A stretch of DNA of 64,000 nucleotides from Siphonodentalium dalli (lineage: Eukaryota; Mollusca; Scaphopoda; Gadilida; Siphonodentaliidae). Below, piece by piece: positions 22,757 to 34,700 of the stretch. The notes beneath the pieces were generated by a model, which saw nothing but the letters and a program-made list of their open reading frames with translations, was not told the origin of the DNA and did not search any database. The DNA lies in the NCBI GenBank assembly GCA_032622095.1, contig CP136063.1, positions 120,984,723-121,048,722 of the forward strand, given 5' to 3'. The position numbers and the translations under genes are program-made. The first letter of the stretch is position 1. Every line of letters starts with the position of its first letter.

Positions 22757-23166
22757 GGTAATTTTACTTGTAAAAGCTTTTACGTTGTGGATGGATAAGG
22801 GTGATATAATGCCACTGGGTACCTCAGATTCCATTTATCGTATATCCGGGTTATATATAGTCATGTTCATTCATGCCGGTTAAAATATCAATGGAGCAGT
22901 ATTTGTCAATAACGGACAGTCAGCTGAGAAGAAGTGTTTACGTTTTCGCGTATCAACCAATCAAAATTGCGCTTCGAAAAGCGCAGACGGCCGCCAGCCA
23001 ATCAAATATCGCGTATCATTTCTCCCCGAGAAAGAGTAAGCTGCCGGTCAATCAGATACCGCGGATCGCCGAGGTCAGTTTCAAGAGCGTCTTTTAGTCT
23101 CCAGGAATCAGTTCCTTTGTCTAAAGCCCGAAGCGTCAGTAGAGTCTATCGAAATCTTTTAATTTT
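22757..23166 (+). repeat. Ngaro repeat A2
   Basis: 410 bp, the second copy of A, immediately after B1. It has CGCGTATC and GCCGGTCAAT where A1 has CGAGTATC and GCCGGCCAAT, so the third CCAAT box is lost here. Confidence 0.9.
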
Positions 23167-23509
23167 CCCGCCCACCCGCCCAATTAGTAATCTTTCAAAG
23201 CTCAAGCGCATCATGTGTATATGGAACATATTGTAAAAAGAACAGTGTGAGCAATGTTTGAGTCATTGCAGCAAACAGTAATCTTGGGAATAAGCGTTGA
23301 ACGACTCCGACGTTCTTGATCTTGAGGCCGGTTGAAAGCGCTGCTACATAGTATTATGTACATGTAGTAGAGTATCGGATGCAGGTTTCCGGGGGCCACC
23401 AAAAGAAGTCGTATTGAAATATATGGCCACCAAAAGATGCGTCCGGTTTTTCCTGAGCTGTTTTCACGGCCGATGAAAGGTTGTTTATTCTCATGGTTTG
23501 CGTACATAG
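23167..23509 (+). repeat. 343-bp spacer between A2 and B2
   Basis: The textbook layout has A2 and B2 adjoining. Here they are separated by a segment starting CCCGCCCACCCGCCCAATTA. The same segment sits between A and B in the solo copy at 30436-30778, so it is a normal part of this family's terminal repeat, not a chance insertion. No ORF or motif is recognised. Confidence 0.75.
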
Positions 23510-23725
23510 TGTGGCGGTATACATCCACTTTGCCCGGATATATTACATATATTGAGAGTTATTTACATATTTACTAGCATGTTTGTATATATGTACATGT
23601 ATTTGTGCAATCATGTCTGTGCACCATTTTATTGTTGAACCAGTTATTACGTTTGTTGGCAATAAATATGCCCAAAATGGAACCTGGTGTTGAGTGAGTT
23701 CCGTCCCCTTCTCCAGGAAACAACG

Positions 23726-23729
<4 letters not shown>
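23510..23729 (+). repeat. Ngaro repeat B2, right end of the element
   Basis: 220-bp copy of B1 ending GGAAACAACGTAAA, then directly the TA microsatellite. It carries AATAAA at 23661-23666. Confidence 0.9.

Positions 23730-23789
<60 letters not shown>
23729..23789. repeat. (TA)n microsatellite at the Ngaro right border
   Basis: About 60 bases of alternating TA join B2 to CGGAAGTCTCAAATTATAT, the normal tail of the host repeat unit. The matching left half of that tail is at 13.08-13.14 kb. Confidence 0.9.
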
Positions 23790-23790
<1 letters not shown>

Positions 23791-24436
23791 GGAAGTCTCA
23801 AATTATATAGTAGATTGGCAGATTCCAGTAGCTTTATAACGGTATATCTGGGGAGAAATATGATGCTATATTCGAAATTATCTGGGATGATTTCGGTATA
23901 TACCGAAGGTATATACTGTAAAAACAAAGCGCGCCATCCGTGCTCGCAGGGAATAAATTTCGAGCGATAACGTTTGCGTAAATACGAAATTGTGAGTGTT
24001 GGTTTGTAACCGGGATTTCTGAGAAGCATTATGCCTATAACTACCCCCCCCCCCACCTAAGCCCTGACCTAAGTGTCATACATACTATAACAATGATGTT
24101 GTAAGAGCTCCAATAAATCTCCCCGCACAGGCAAGCACTCAATGCGTATAACTCTGTAGATGCTAATAACGTTGAATGGGAAACAGACGCTCTTTATAGA
24201 GATGCGTCAAAAACAAACGCTCATTAAATAATCACTTGATTAACCCACGCCGTGCCTTTGCGGTGATTTGAGATTGGAGAACGGGTGCTCTGAGCTTCTC
24301 TAAACCGCGACCACGGTCGTGTCGGTGGGATTTGACACGTACATGGGAAGTTTGAGCTCAATATGTACACGCGTTTTGGATTCTATGGAGTACACACATA
24401 TATACATATATATATACGGAGTTTTCAAAATATATA
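23790..24436 (+). repeat. Mosaic unit right of Ngaro, with C-run module
   Basis: GCAGATTCCAGTAGCTTTAT and TATATCTGGGGAGAAAT recur at 25.98, 31.84, 33.04 and 35.63 kb. A C-run module (24040-24054, TAAGCCCTGACCTAAGTG) and the CTTTATAGAGATGCGTCAAA body with a tail complete the unit. Confidence 0.65.
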
Positions 24437-25314
24437 GTACTAGCAGGTTAGCCCGCCACCGGCGGCTTGTCCGAAACATGACATTTGTTTAATAATTTTT
24501 TTAATTTTTAGCTCCACGCGTTTCAATAAGAAAAATTTGTACCCGGTAGCTCGACCCGTTTCCAAGATCTGGTCTGCGCATGCGCGAAGCTGGCGTCGCA
24601 CGGGCTCGGCGACCCGATAAAATTTGTACCCGGCGCAAGATACATTCACATAGCAAATTTCCAGTCGATAGCTCCACCCGTTTCCGAGATCTCGTCTGCG
24701 CACGCGCGAAGCTGGCGTCGCACGGACTCGGCGACCCGATAAAATTTGTATCCGGGGCAAGATACATTCACATAGCAAATTTCAAGTCGATAGCTCCACC
24801 CGTTTGCGAGATAACGCATTCTTTGTTTTTCAATGAGTTAATTCATGGTACCCGTCCTCCCCGTCCTAAACTTCAGAGCGGACAGTCAATTAATCCCATC
24901 GTGAAATCCCTCTGCATAATATTTCGAGCTCTTAGATCAATTCTGCCTTTTTAGTTGCATTTCGTCCGCATCCGTATTTCGGACGCATGGGGTCAGTCGT
25001 TTAGCCACGTCCATTGGAATCCGCATCGGACGCATGGGGTATCGTTTAGCCACGTCCATTGCAATAAAGAGCGTTAATTGTTAAAACCTCCGTATAAGGT
25101 ATAGATAAAGAGCGTTATTGCCTTAACCCCCGCCGTGCCTTTGCGGTGATTTGGGAGTGGATAAAGGGTGCTCAGAGCTTCTCGAAAACACGACTACGGC
25201 GGTGTCGGTGAGATTTTACACTTACATACGAAATTTGATCTCAATCTGTACACGCGTTTTGGATTCTATGAAGTACACACACACACATATACGAAGTCTC
25301 AAAATATATAGTAT
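24437..25314 (+). repeat. Mosaic unit with GCATGC modules
   Basis: Two and a half ~120-bp TGCGCATGCGC-type modules (24545-24810) are followed by a diverged spacer with CGGACGCATGGGGT duplicated near 24980 and 25027, and then a unit tail. Confidence 0.6.
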
Positions 25315-26392
25315 AGACTAGCAGGTTAGCCCGCCACTGGCGGCATTCGTCCCATGGCTTTGTTTCAGAAACATGACATTTTTGAATATGAATTTAATGT
25401 TTTTTAAATTTAATATATTTTGTTTGTGAATTGTTTTTTTATTGTTAATTTTTTTTAATTTTAAATTGTTTTAATTAAATTGTAAATTGTTTTAATTAAT
25501 TTTTTTGTTTCTGGCGGAAAAATTTACCCGTAGAAATCCCCCCTTCCTAGGAACGACAGACAACGCATTCTTTGTTTCGTGAAATCTCTCTACGATAACA
25601 TTGCATTGAATTTAAATCAAACGCTTCCCGTCGGGAAATCTGTCTGCATAATATTTTGAGTCTGCCGTACCCGTCGTAATGTCGTGAAATCTCTCTGCAT
25701 AATAGATAACATTGCATTGAATCTGTTGTTGGCATTCAGGGCTTCGGGTCGTTGTTGTTGGCATCACGGCTCCCCGAAAACTCTCACATTGCCGAAAACG
25801 TGTATTTAGTAATATCGTTGTTGTTGATATTTACGGCTTGGGGGCTATTTTCTTATTTAGCAAGTTTGAGCTCAATCGGTTCGAGTCTATAAAGGACACA
25901 CTCATATATATGACACTTCCCGTGGGTAGCAAGTTTGAGCTCAATCGGCATTCCCTGGAATTTCCCGTAGATTGGCAGATTCCAGTAGCTTTATAACGGT
26001 ATATCTGGGGAGAAATCTGATGCTATATTCGTGATTATCTGGGATGATTTCGGTATATAATTATATACTGTAAAAACAAAGCGCGCCATCCGTGCTCGCA
26101 GGGTTGGTCAGAAACAAATGTTTTTTAAATTTAATGTATGTTCCGTATATCTCTCTGCAGATGCAAATAACATTGAATGGCAAACAGACGCTCTTTATAG
26201 AGATGCGTCAAAAACAAACGCTCATTAAATAATCACTTGATTAACCCACGCCGTGCCTTTGCGGTGATTTGAGATTGGAGAACGGGTGCTCTGAGCTTCT
26301 CTAAACCGCGACCACGGTCGTGTCGTTGGGATTTGACACTTACATAGGAAGTTTGAGCTCAATCTGTACACGCGTTTTGGATTCTATGAAGT

Positions 26393-26423
<31 letters not shown>

Positions 26424-26449
26424 CGAAGTCTCAAAATATATAGTATAGA
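25315..26449 (+). repeat. Mosaic unit with T-rich spacer and GTTGTTGTTGGCATCACGG block
   Basis: 25.54-25.85 kb (TTGCATTGAATTTAAATCAA, TCGGGTCGTTGTTGTTGGCA) is repeated at 28.17-28.60, 28.70-28.85 and 33.76-34.19 kb. The rest is shared body and tail, ending in a CA microsatellite near 26390-26417. Confidence 0.65.
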
Positions 26450-27889
26450 CTAGCAGGTTAGCCCGCCACCGGCGGCTTGTCCGAAACATGACATTTTTTA
26501 AATATTTTTTTTTAATTTTTAGCTCCACGCGTTTCAATAAGAAAAATTTGTACCCGGTAGCTCCACCCGTTTCCGAGATCTGGTCTGCGCAAGCGCGAAG
26601 CTGGCGTCGCACGGGCTCGGCGACCCGATAAAATTTGTACCAGGCGCAAGATACATTCACATAGCAAATTTAAAGTCGATAGCTCCACCCGTTTCCGAGA
26701 TCTCGTCTGCGCATGCGCTGCACGGGCGTCGCACGGGATCTCCAATACGACAACGACCACCGCCTGGTCAAAATACACACACGTACCAAGTTTCGTCCCG
26801 ATCGGTCGAGAATCGTAGATTTGTATGAAGTACAACACACACACAAACATAAATATATAAGAGAGATATGTAAATTAGATAGATTGTATCAAAATAGCTG
26901 GCGTCGCACGGGCTCGGCGACCCGATAAAATTTGTACCCGGCGCAAGATACATTCACATAGCAAATTTAAAGTCGATAGCTCCACCCGTTTCCGAGATCT
27001 CGTCTGCGCATGCGCTGCACGGGCGTCGCACGGGCTCGGCGACCCGATAAAATTTGTACCCGGCGCAAGATACATTCACATAGCAAATTTCAAGTCGATA
27101 GCTCCACCCGTTTCCGAGATCTCGTCTGCGCATGCGCTGCACGGGCGTCGCACGGGATCGCCAATACGACAACGACCACCGCCTGGTCAAAATACACACA
27201 CGTACCAAGTTTCGTCCCGATCGGTCGAGAATCGTAGATTTGTATGAAGTACAACACACACACAAACATAAATATATAAGAGAGATATGTAAATTAGATA
27301 GATTGTATCAAAATAGCTGGCGTCGCACGGGCTCGGCGACCCGATAAATTTTGTACCCGGCGCAAGATACATTCACATAGCAAATTTAAAGTCGATAGCT
27401 CCACCCGTTTCCGAGATCTCGTCTGTGCATGCGCTGCACGGGCGTCGCACGGGCTCGGCGACCCGATAAAATTCGTACCCGGCGCAAGATACATTCACAT
27501 AGCAAATTTCAAGTCGATAGCTCCACCCGTTTCCGAGATCTCGTCTGCGCATGCGCTGCACGGGCGTCGCACGGGATCGCCAATACGACAACGACCACCG
27601 CCTGGTCAAACTACACACACGTACCAAGTTTCGTCCCGATCGGTCGAGAATCGTAGATTTGTATGAAGTACAACACACACACAAACATAAATATATAAGA
27701 GAGATATGTAAATTAGATAGATTGTATCAAAATATATAGGAGATATATGTAAATGATCTACGCACCATTACTGGTGTTTGTCAAAGTTTAGTGGGGTATA
27801 TCAATACTCATTCACGATCATATCATTGAGGTCCGGAGGGTGTGGGCTATCTCTCGAATACACGGAGTTCTCAAAATATATAGAAGAGA
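26450..27889 (+). repeat. Unit with 419-bp tandem repeats
   Basis: Two nearly identical 419-bp copies (about 26881-27299 and 27300-27718) and a preceding partial copy (26640-26880) each contain two TGCGCATGCGC modules, the CGCCAATACGACAACGAC closure and a GAAGTACAACACACACACAA tail. The near identity implies very recent tandem duplication. The repeated 60-100-residue ORFs here are phase artefacts. Confidence 0.8.
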
Positions 27890-29355
27890 AGACTAGCAGG
27901 TTAGCCCGCCACTGGCGGCATTCGTCCCATGGCTTTGTTTCAGAAACATGACATTTTTGTAATTATTTTGTGTTTATTTATTTTTGTTTTTTTATTTTTT
28001 AATATGAATTTAATGTTTTTTAAATTTAATATATTTTTTTTCTGAATTGTTTTTTTATTGTTAATTTTTTTTAATTTTAAATTGTTTTAATCAAAAAAAA
28101 AATTCTGGCGGAAAAATTTACCCGTAGAAATCCCCCCTTCCTAGGAACGACAGACAACGCATTCTTTGTTTCGTGAAATCTCTCTACGATAACATTGCAT
28201 TGAATTGAAATTAAATTTTAAATTTTTTTAATTAATTTTTTTGTTTCTGGCGGAAAAATTTACCCGTAGAAATCCCCCCTTCCTAGGAACGACAGACAAC
28301 GCATTCTTTGTTCCGTGAAATCTCTCTACGATAACATTGCATTGAATTTAAAACAAACGCTTCCCGTCGGGAAATCTGTCTGCATAATATTTCGAGTCTG
28401 CCGTACCCGTCGTAATGTCGTGAAATCTCTCTGCATAATAGATAACATTGCATTGAATCTGTTGTTGGCATTCAGGGCTTCGGGTCGTTGTTGTTGGCAT
28501 CACGGCTCCCCGAAAACTCTCACATTGCCGAAAACGTGTATTTAGTAATATCGTTGTTGTTGATATTTACGGCTATTTTCTCGCCAACAATGTCGTTGGC
28601 GTTCACGGTTTGGGGCAGTGTGTATAGCTGCGTGAGTTAGCAGGAATCGAGGGGTGTAAGTTTAGAGCTTGTTTATATGAATGTTTCAGTATTTCGAGCG
28701 ATAACATTGCATTGAATCTGTTGTTGGCATTCAGGGCTTCGGGTCGTTGTTGTTGGCATCACGGCTCCCCGAAAACTCTCACATTGCCGAAAACGTGTAT
28801 TTAGTAATATCGTTGTTGTTGATATTTACGGCTTGGGGGCTATTTTCTCGCCAACAATGTCGTTGCGTTCACGGTTTGGGGCAGTGTGTATAGCTGCGTG
28901 AGTTAGCAGGAATCGAGGGGTGTAAGTTTAGAGCTTGTTTATATGAATGTTTCGGAAATAGACTAAGATTTTCAGCCGTAACAAAAAATGTATACATCAG
29001 AAAATGTAAATTCTATATTTTGCGAGGTATTAGCAAGTTTAGGCTCAACGGGTTTAGCAGTTTGAAGTGAATATGGATATAAAAATATACATATACAGAT
29101 ATAAAAAAAATGTAGAGTTACTCCTCTTGGATCGCGAGCGAATATCAATTAACCCCGAAGTGCCGATTGCGGTGAATTTGATGATTGGGAAGGGAGAGAC
29201 GGTGCTCTGATGTTCTCCAAAACACGACTACGGCGGTGTCGGTGGGATTTTACACTTACATACGAAATTTGAGCTCAATCTGTACACGTGTTTTGGATTC
29301 TATGAAGTACCCACATATATACATATATATATACGAAGTCTCAAAATATATAGTA
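27890..29355 (+). repeat. Unit duplicated at 33.49-34.70 kb
   Basis: A T-rich spacer, two copies of the CTGGCGGAAAAATTTACCCG block, two copies of the GGGTCGTTGTTGTTGGCATC block (28.46 and 28.74 kb) and a tail. The sequence is almost the same as 33.49-34.70 kb, which has one internal copy fewer. Confidence 0.75.
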
Positions 29356-30025
29356 TAGACTAGCAGGTTAGCCCGCCACTGGCGGCAATAGTCAGAAACA
29401 TGACAATTTTTAAGTTTTAAATAATTTTTAAAATTAATTTAATTTTTTGTTTTTCAATGAGTTAATATTTTGGTTTTTCAATGAGTTAATTGTGCCTTTT
29501 TAAATCTTTTTTTTTTGGTTTTTCAATGAGTTATTTGTGCCTTTTTAATTTTGTTTTTCAATTTTACCCGATTTTTTTTTTTCAATGAACCCGTCCATGA
29601 CACTTCCCGTATTTAGCAAGTTTGAGCTCAATCGGTTCGAGTCTATAAAGGACACACACATATATATGACACTTCCCGTAGGTAGCAAGTTTGAGCTCAA
29701 TCGGCATTCCCTGGAATTTCCCAGTAAATATTTAGCAAGTTTGAGCTCAATCGGTTCAAGTCTATAAAGGACACACTCATATATATGACACTTCCCGTAG
29801 GTAGCAAGTTTGAGCTCAATCGGCATTCCCTGGAAATTCCCAGTCACCAACGCGGCGTAATTTTAGTACATATATATAGAGACCAATTGTCCATCGGCTG
29901 TCATGTGTAGTAAAGATGTCTTATTTTATAAGCCGACATTGCCGTGGGGATGCCCGTTCCTACACGCGTTTTCGATTCTATGAAGTACCCACATATATAC
30001 ACACATACATATATATATATATATA
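29356..30025 (+). repeat. Left flank of the solo Ngaro repeat (copy of 12.39-13.14 kb)
   Basis: Same order and nearly same bases as the left flank of the full element, up to and including the CACACATACATATATATA junction. Confidence 0.8.
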
Positions 30026-30924
30026 GGTAATTTTACTTGTAAAAGCTTTTACGTTGTGGATGGATAAGGGTGATATAATGCCACTGGGTACCTCAGATTC
30101 CATTTATCGTATATCCGGGTTATATATAGTCATGTTCATTCATGCCGGTTAAAATATCAATGGAGCAGTATTTGTCAATAACAGACAGTCAGCTGAGAAG
30201 AAGTGTTTACGTTTTCGAGTATCAACCAATCAAAATTGCGCTTCGAAAAGCGCAGACGGCCGCCAGCCAATCAAATATCGCGTATCATTTCTCCCCGAGA
30301 AAGAGTAAGCTGCCGGCCAATCAGATACCGCGGATCGCCGAGGTCAGTTTCAAGAGCGTCTTTTAGTCTCCAGGAATCAGTTCCTTTGTCTAAAGCCTGA
30401 AGCGTCAGTAGAGTCTATCGAAATCTTTTAATTTTCCCGCCCACCCGCCCAATTAGTAATCTTTCAAAGCTCAAGCGCATCATGTGTATATGGAACATAT
30501 TGTTAAAAGAACAGTGTAAGCAATGTTTGAGTCATTGCAGCAAACATTAATCTTGGGAATAAGCGTTGAACGACTCCGACGTTCTTGATCTTGAGGCCGG
30601 TTGAAAGCGCTGCTACATAGTATTATGTACATGTAGTAGAGTATCGGATGCAGGTTTCCGGGGGCCACCAAAAGAAGTCGTATTGAAATATATGGCCACC
30701 AAAAGATGCGTCCGGTTTTTCCTGAGCTGTTTTCACGGCCGATGAAAGGTTGTTTATTCTCATGGTTTGCGTACATAGTGTGGCGGTATACATCCACTTT
30801 GCCCGGACATATTACATATATTGAGAGTTATTTACATATTTACTAGCATGTTTGTATATATGTACATGTATTTGTGCAATCATGTCTGTGCACCATTTTA
30901 TTGTTGAACCAGTTATTATGTTTG

Positions 30925-30925
<1 letters not shown>
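30026..30925 (+). mobile_element. Solo terminal repeat of the Ngaro element (A-spacer-truncated B)
   Basis: A (30026-30435), spacer (30436-30778) and the first 147 bases of B (30779-30925) are present, with no internal genes. At several sites where A1 and A2 of the full element differ, this A has the A1 base (AACAGACAG, CGAGTATC, GCCGGCCAAT, AAGCCTGAAG), while the adjoining spacer is of A2 type. That pattern is what A1 x A2 recombination would leave. B ends early in a TA tract, so its poly(A) signal is lost. Confidence 0.85.

Positions 30926-30986
<61 letters not shown>
30926..30986. repeat. (TA)n microsatellite at the solo right border
   Basis: TA repeats with one TTT interruption lead into CGGAAGTCTCAAATTATAT, the same junction seen at the full element. 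Confidence 0.85.
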
Positions 30987-30987
<1 letters not shown>

Positions 30988-33492
30988 GGAAGTCTCAAAT
31001 TATATGGTAGACTAGCATGTTAGCCCGCCACCGGCGGCTTGTCCGAAACATGACATTTTTATATATATTTTTTTAATTTTTAGCTCCACGCGTTTCAATA
31101 AGAAAAATTTGTACCCGGTAGCTCCACCAGTTTCCGAGACCTGGCCTGCGCATGAAAATTTGTAGCCGACGCAAGATACATTCACATGCCAAATTTCAAG
31201 TCGATAGCTCCACCCGTTTCCGAGATCTCGTCTGCGCATGCGCTGCACGGGCGTCGCACGGGCTCGGCGACCCGATAAAATTTGTACCCGGCGCAAGATA
31301 CATTCACATAGCAAATTTCAAGTCGATAGCTCCACCCGTTTCCGAGATCTCGTCTGCGCATGCGCTGCACGGGCGTCGCACGGGCTCGGCAATACGACAG
31401 CGACGACCACCTGGTCAAACTACACTCACGTACCAAGTTTCGTCCCGATCGGTCGAGGTGTTGGTATCTGATGCAAAAGACGAAATTGTGAGTGTTGGTC
31501 AATAGTCCCCGCCGTGAACCTCATCGTCGCAAAGAGCGGACAGTCAATTAACCCCACTGTGAACCTCAATCACCAACGCGACGTAAACATGTGTTGCGTT
31601 CTAAAAATAGGAAAGCACTTTCTCTCTGCATAATTCTGCAGATGCTAATAACGTTGCTCCCCGTAGGTAGCAATATCGTTGTTGTTGATATTTACGGCTT
31701 GGGGGCTATTTTCTTATTTAGCAAGTTTGAGCTCAATCGGTTAGAGTCTATAAAGGACACACTCATATATATGACACTTCCCGTAGGTAGCAAGTTTGAG
31801 CTCAATCGGCATTCCCTGGAATTTCCCGTAGATTGGCAGATTCCAGTAGGTTTATAACGGTATATCTGGGGAGAAATATGATGCTATATTCGTGATTATC
31901 TGGGATGATTTCGGTATACACCGAAGGTATATACTGTAAAATCAAAGCGCGCCATCCGTGCTCACAGGGAATAAATTTCGAGCGATAACGTTTGCGTTCC
32001 CGTATAACTCTGCAGATGCGAATAACGTTGAATGGGACACAGACGCTCTTTATAGAGATGCGTCAAAAACAAACGCTCATTAAATAATCACTTGATTAAC
32101 CCCCGCCGTGCCTTTGCGGTGATTTGAGATTGGAGAACGGGTGCCCTGAGCTTCTCTAAACCGCTACCACGGTCGTGTCGGTGGTATTTGACACTTACAT
32201 AGGAAGTTTGAGCTCAATCTGTACACGCGTTTTGGATTCTATGAAGTACACACACACATATATACGAAGTCTCAAAATATATAGTATAGACTAGCAGGTT
32301 AGCCCGCCACTGGCGGCATTCGTCCCATGGCTTTGGTCGATCCATTAATTTTAGTTTTTCAATGTAACCCCGTACAGGACCGGGCTACTCAAAAACCAAA
32401 TTTCAAGTCGATAGCTCCACCCGTTTCCGAGATCTGGTCTGCGCATGCGCGAATCTGGCGTCGCACGGGCTCGGCGACCCGATAAAATTCGTATCCGGGG
32501 CAAGATGCATTCACATACCAAATTTCAAGTCGATAGCTCCACCCGTTTCCGATATCTCGTCTGCGCATGCGCTGCACGGGCGTCGCACGGGCTCGCCAAT
32601 ACGACAGCGACGACCACCTGGTCAAACTACACTCACGTACCAAGTTTCGTCCCGATCGGTCGAGGTGTTGGTATCTGATGCAAAAGACGAAATTGTGAGT
32701 GTTGGTCAATAGTCCCCGCCGTGAACCTCATCGTCGCAAAGAGCGGACAGTCAATTAACCCCGTTGTGAACCTCAATCACCAACGCGACGTAAACATGTG
32801 TTGCGTTCTAAAAATAGGAAAGCACTTTATCTCTGCATAATTATGCAGATGCTAATAAACGTTGCTCCCCGTAGGTAGCAATATCGTTGTTGTTGATATT
32901 TACGGCTTGGGGGCTATTTAGCAAGTTTGAGCTCAATCGGTTAGAGTCTATAAAGGACACACTCATATATATGACACTTCCCGTATGTAGCAAGTTTGAG
33001 CTCAATCGGCATTCCCTGGAATTTCCCGTAGATTGGCAGATTCCAGTAGCTTTATAACGGTATATCTGGGGAGAAATCTGATGCTATATTCGTGATTATC
33101 TGGGATGATTTCGGTATACACCGAAGGTATATACTGTAAAATCAAAGCGCGCCATCCGTGCTCGCAGGGAATAAATTTCGAGCGATAACGTTTGCGTTCC
33201 CGTATAACTCTGCAGATGCGAATAACGTTGAATGGGAAACAGACGCTCTTTATAGAGATGCGTCAAAAACAAACGCTCATTAAATAATCACTTGATTAAC
33301 CCCCGCCGTGCCTTTGCGGTGATTTGAGATTGGAGAACGGGTGCTCTGAGCTTCTCTAAACCGCTACCACGGTCGTGTCGGTGGGATTTGACACTTACAT
33401 AGGAAGTTTGAGCTCAATCTGTACACGCGTTTTGGATTCTATGAAGTACACACACACATATATACGAAGTCTCAAAATATATAGTATAGATA
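30987..33492 (+). repeat. Two 1.2-kb tandemly duplicated units
   Basis: 31182-32388 and 32389-33580 align at a period of 1207 bp. Shared landmarks are the TGCGCATGCGC modules, GGTGTTGGTATCTGATGCAA, AACGCGACGTAAACATGTGT, CTTGGGGGCTATTT and the CTTTATAGAGATGCGTCAAA body. The first copy has slightly more GCATGC module DNA at its left. The phrase GTAAACATGTGTTGCG is the intact target of the transposon at 37.82 kb. Confidence 0.75.
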
Positions 33493-34700
33493 GACTAGCA
33501 GGTTAGCCCGCCACTGGCGGCATTCGTCCCATGGCTTTGTTTCAGAAACATGACATTTTTGTAATTATTTTGTGTTTATTTATTTTTGTTTTTTTTATTT
33601 TTTAATATGAATTTAATGTTTTTTAAATTTAATATATATTTTTTTTGAATTTTTTTTTTATTGTTAATTTTTTTTAATTTTTAATTTTTTTAATTAAATT
33701 TTTTTTTCTGGCGGAAAAATTTACCCGTAGAAATCCCCCCTTCCTAGGAACGACAGACAACGCATTCTTTGTTTCGTGAAATCTCTCTACGATAACATTG
33801 CATTGAATTGAAATTAAATTTTAAATTGTTTTAATTAAATTTTTTGTTTCTGGCGGAAAAATTTACCCGTAGAAATCCCCCCTTCCTAGGAACGACAGAC
33901 AACGCATTCTTTGTTTCGTGAAATCTCTCTACGATAACATTGCATTGAATTTAAAACAAACGCTTCCCGTCGGGAAATCTGTCTGCATAATATTTCGAGT
34001 CTGCCGTACCCGTCGTAATGTCGTGAAATCTCTCTGCATAATAGATAACATTGCATTGAATCTGTTGTTGGCATTCAGGGCTTCGGGTCGTTGTTGTTGG
34101 CATCACGGCTCCCCGAAAACTCTCACATTGCCGAAAACGTGTATTTAGTAATATCGTTGTTGTTGATATTTACGGCTTGGGGGGCTATTTTCTCGCCAAC
34201 AATGTCGTTGCGTTCACGGTTTGGGGCAGTGTGTATATCTGCGTGAGTTAGCCGGAATCGAGGGGTGTAAGTTTAGAGCTTGTTTATATGATTGTTTCGG
34301 AAATAGACTAAGATTTTCAGCCGTAACAAAAAATTAATACATCAGAAAATGTAAATTCTATATTTTGCGAGGTATTAGCAAGTTTAGGCTCAACGGGTTT
34401 AGCAGTTTGAAGTGAATATGGATATAAAAATATACATATACAGATATAAAAAAAATGTAGAGTTACTCTTCTTGGATCGCGAGCGAATATCAATTAACCC
34501 CGAAGTGCCGATTGCGGTGAATTTGATGATTGGGAAGGGAGAGACGGTGCTCTGATGTTCTCCAAAACACAACGACGGCGGTGTCGGTGAAATTTTACAC
34601 TTACATACGAAATTTGAGCTCAATCTGTACACGTGTTTTGGATTCTATGAAGTACCCACATATATACATATATATATACGAAGTCTCAAAATATATAGTA
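33493..34700 (+). repeat. Unit duplicated from 27.89-29.36 kb
   Basis: T-rich spacer, two CTGGCGGAAAAATTTACCCG blocks, one GGGTCGTTGTTGTTGGCATC block and a shared tail. It differs from its partner by scattered substitutions and one missing internal ~250-bp copy. Confidence 0.75.

Larger units (their letters stand above)
13142..23729 (+). mobile_element. Ngaro-type tyrosine-recombinase retrotransposon, 10.6 kb, with split direct repeats
   Basis: The terminal architecture is A1 (13142-13554), coding body, B1 (22537-22756), A2 (22757-23166), a 343-bp spacer and B2 (23510-23729). A1 matches A2 and B1 matches B2 almost perfectly. This A1...B1-A2-B2 layout is the split direct repeat of PAT/Ngaro elements, which close their cDNA into a circle and integrate with a tyrosine recombinase, without a target-site duplication. 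The body encodes SGNH-like, Gag, RT/RNase H and YR proteins in that order, and no methyltransferase domain of DIRS type is seen. Both ends abut a TA microsatellite, and no target duplication can be told apart from it. A damaged RNase H makes this copy non-autonomous. High A1/A2 and B1/B2 identity suggests a fairly recent insertion. Confidence 0.88.
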
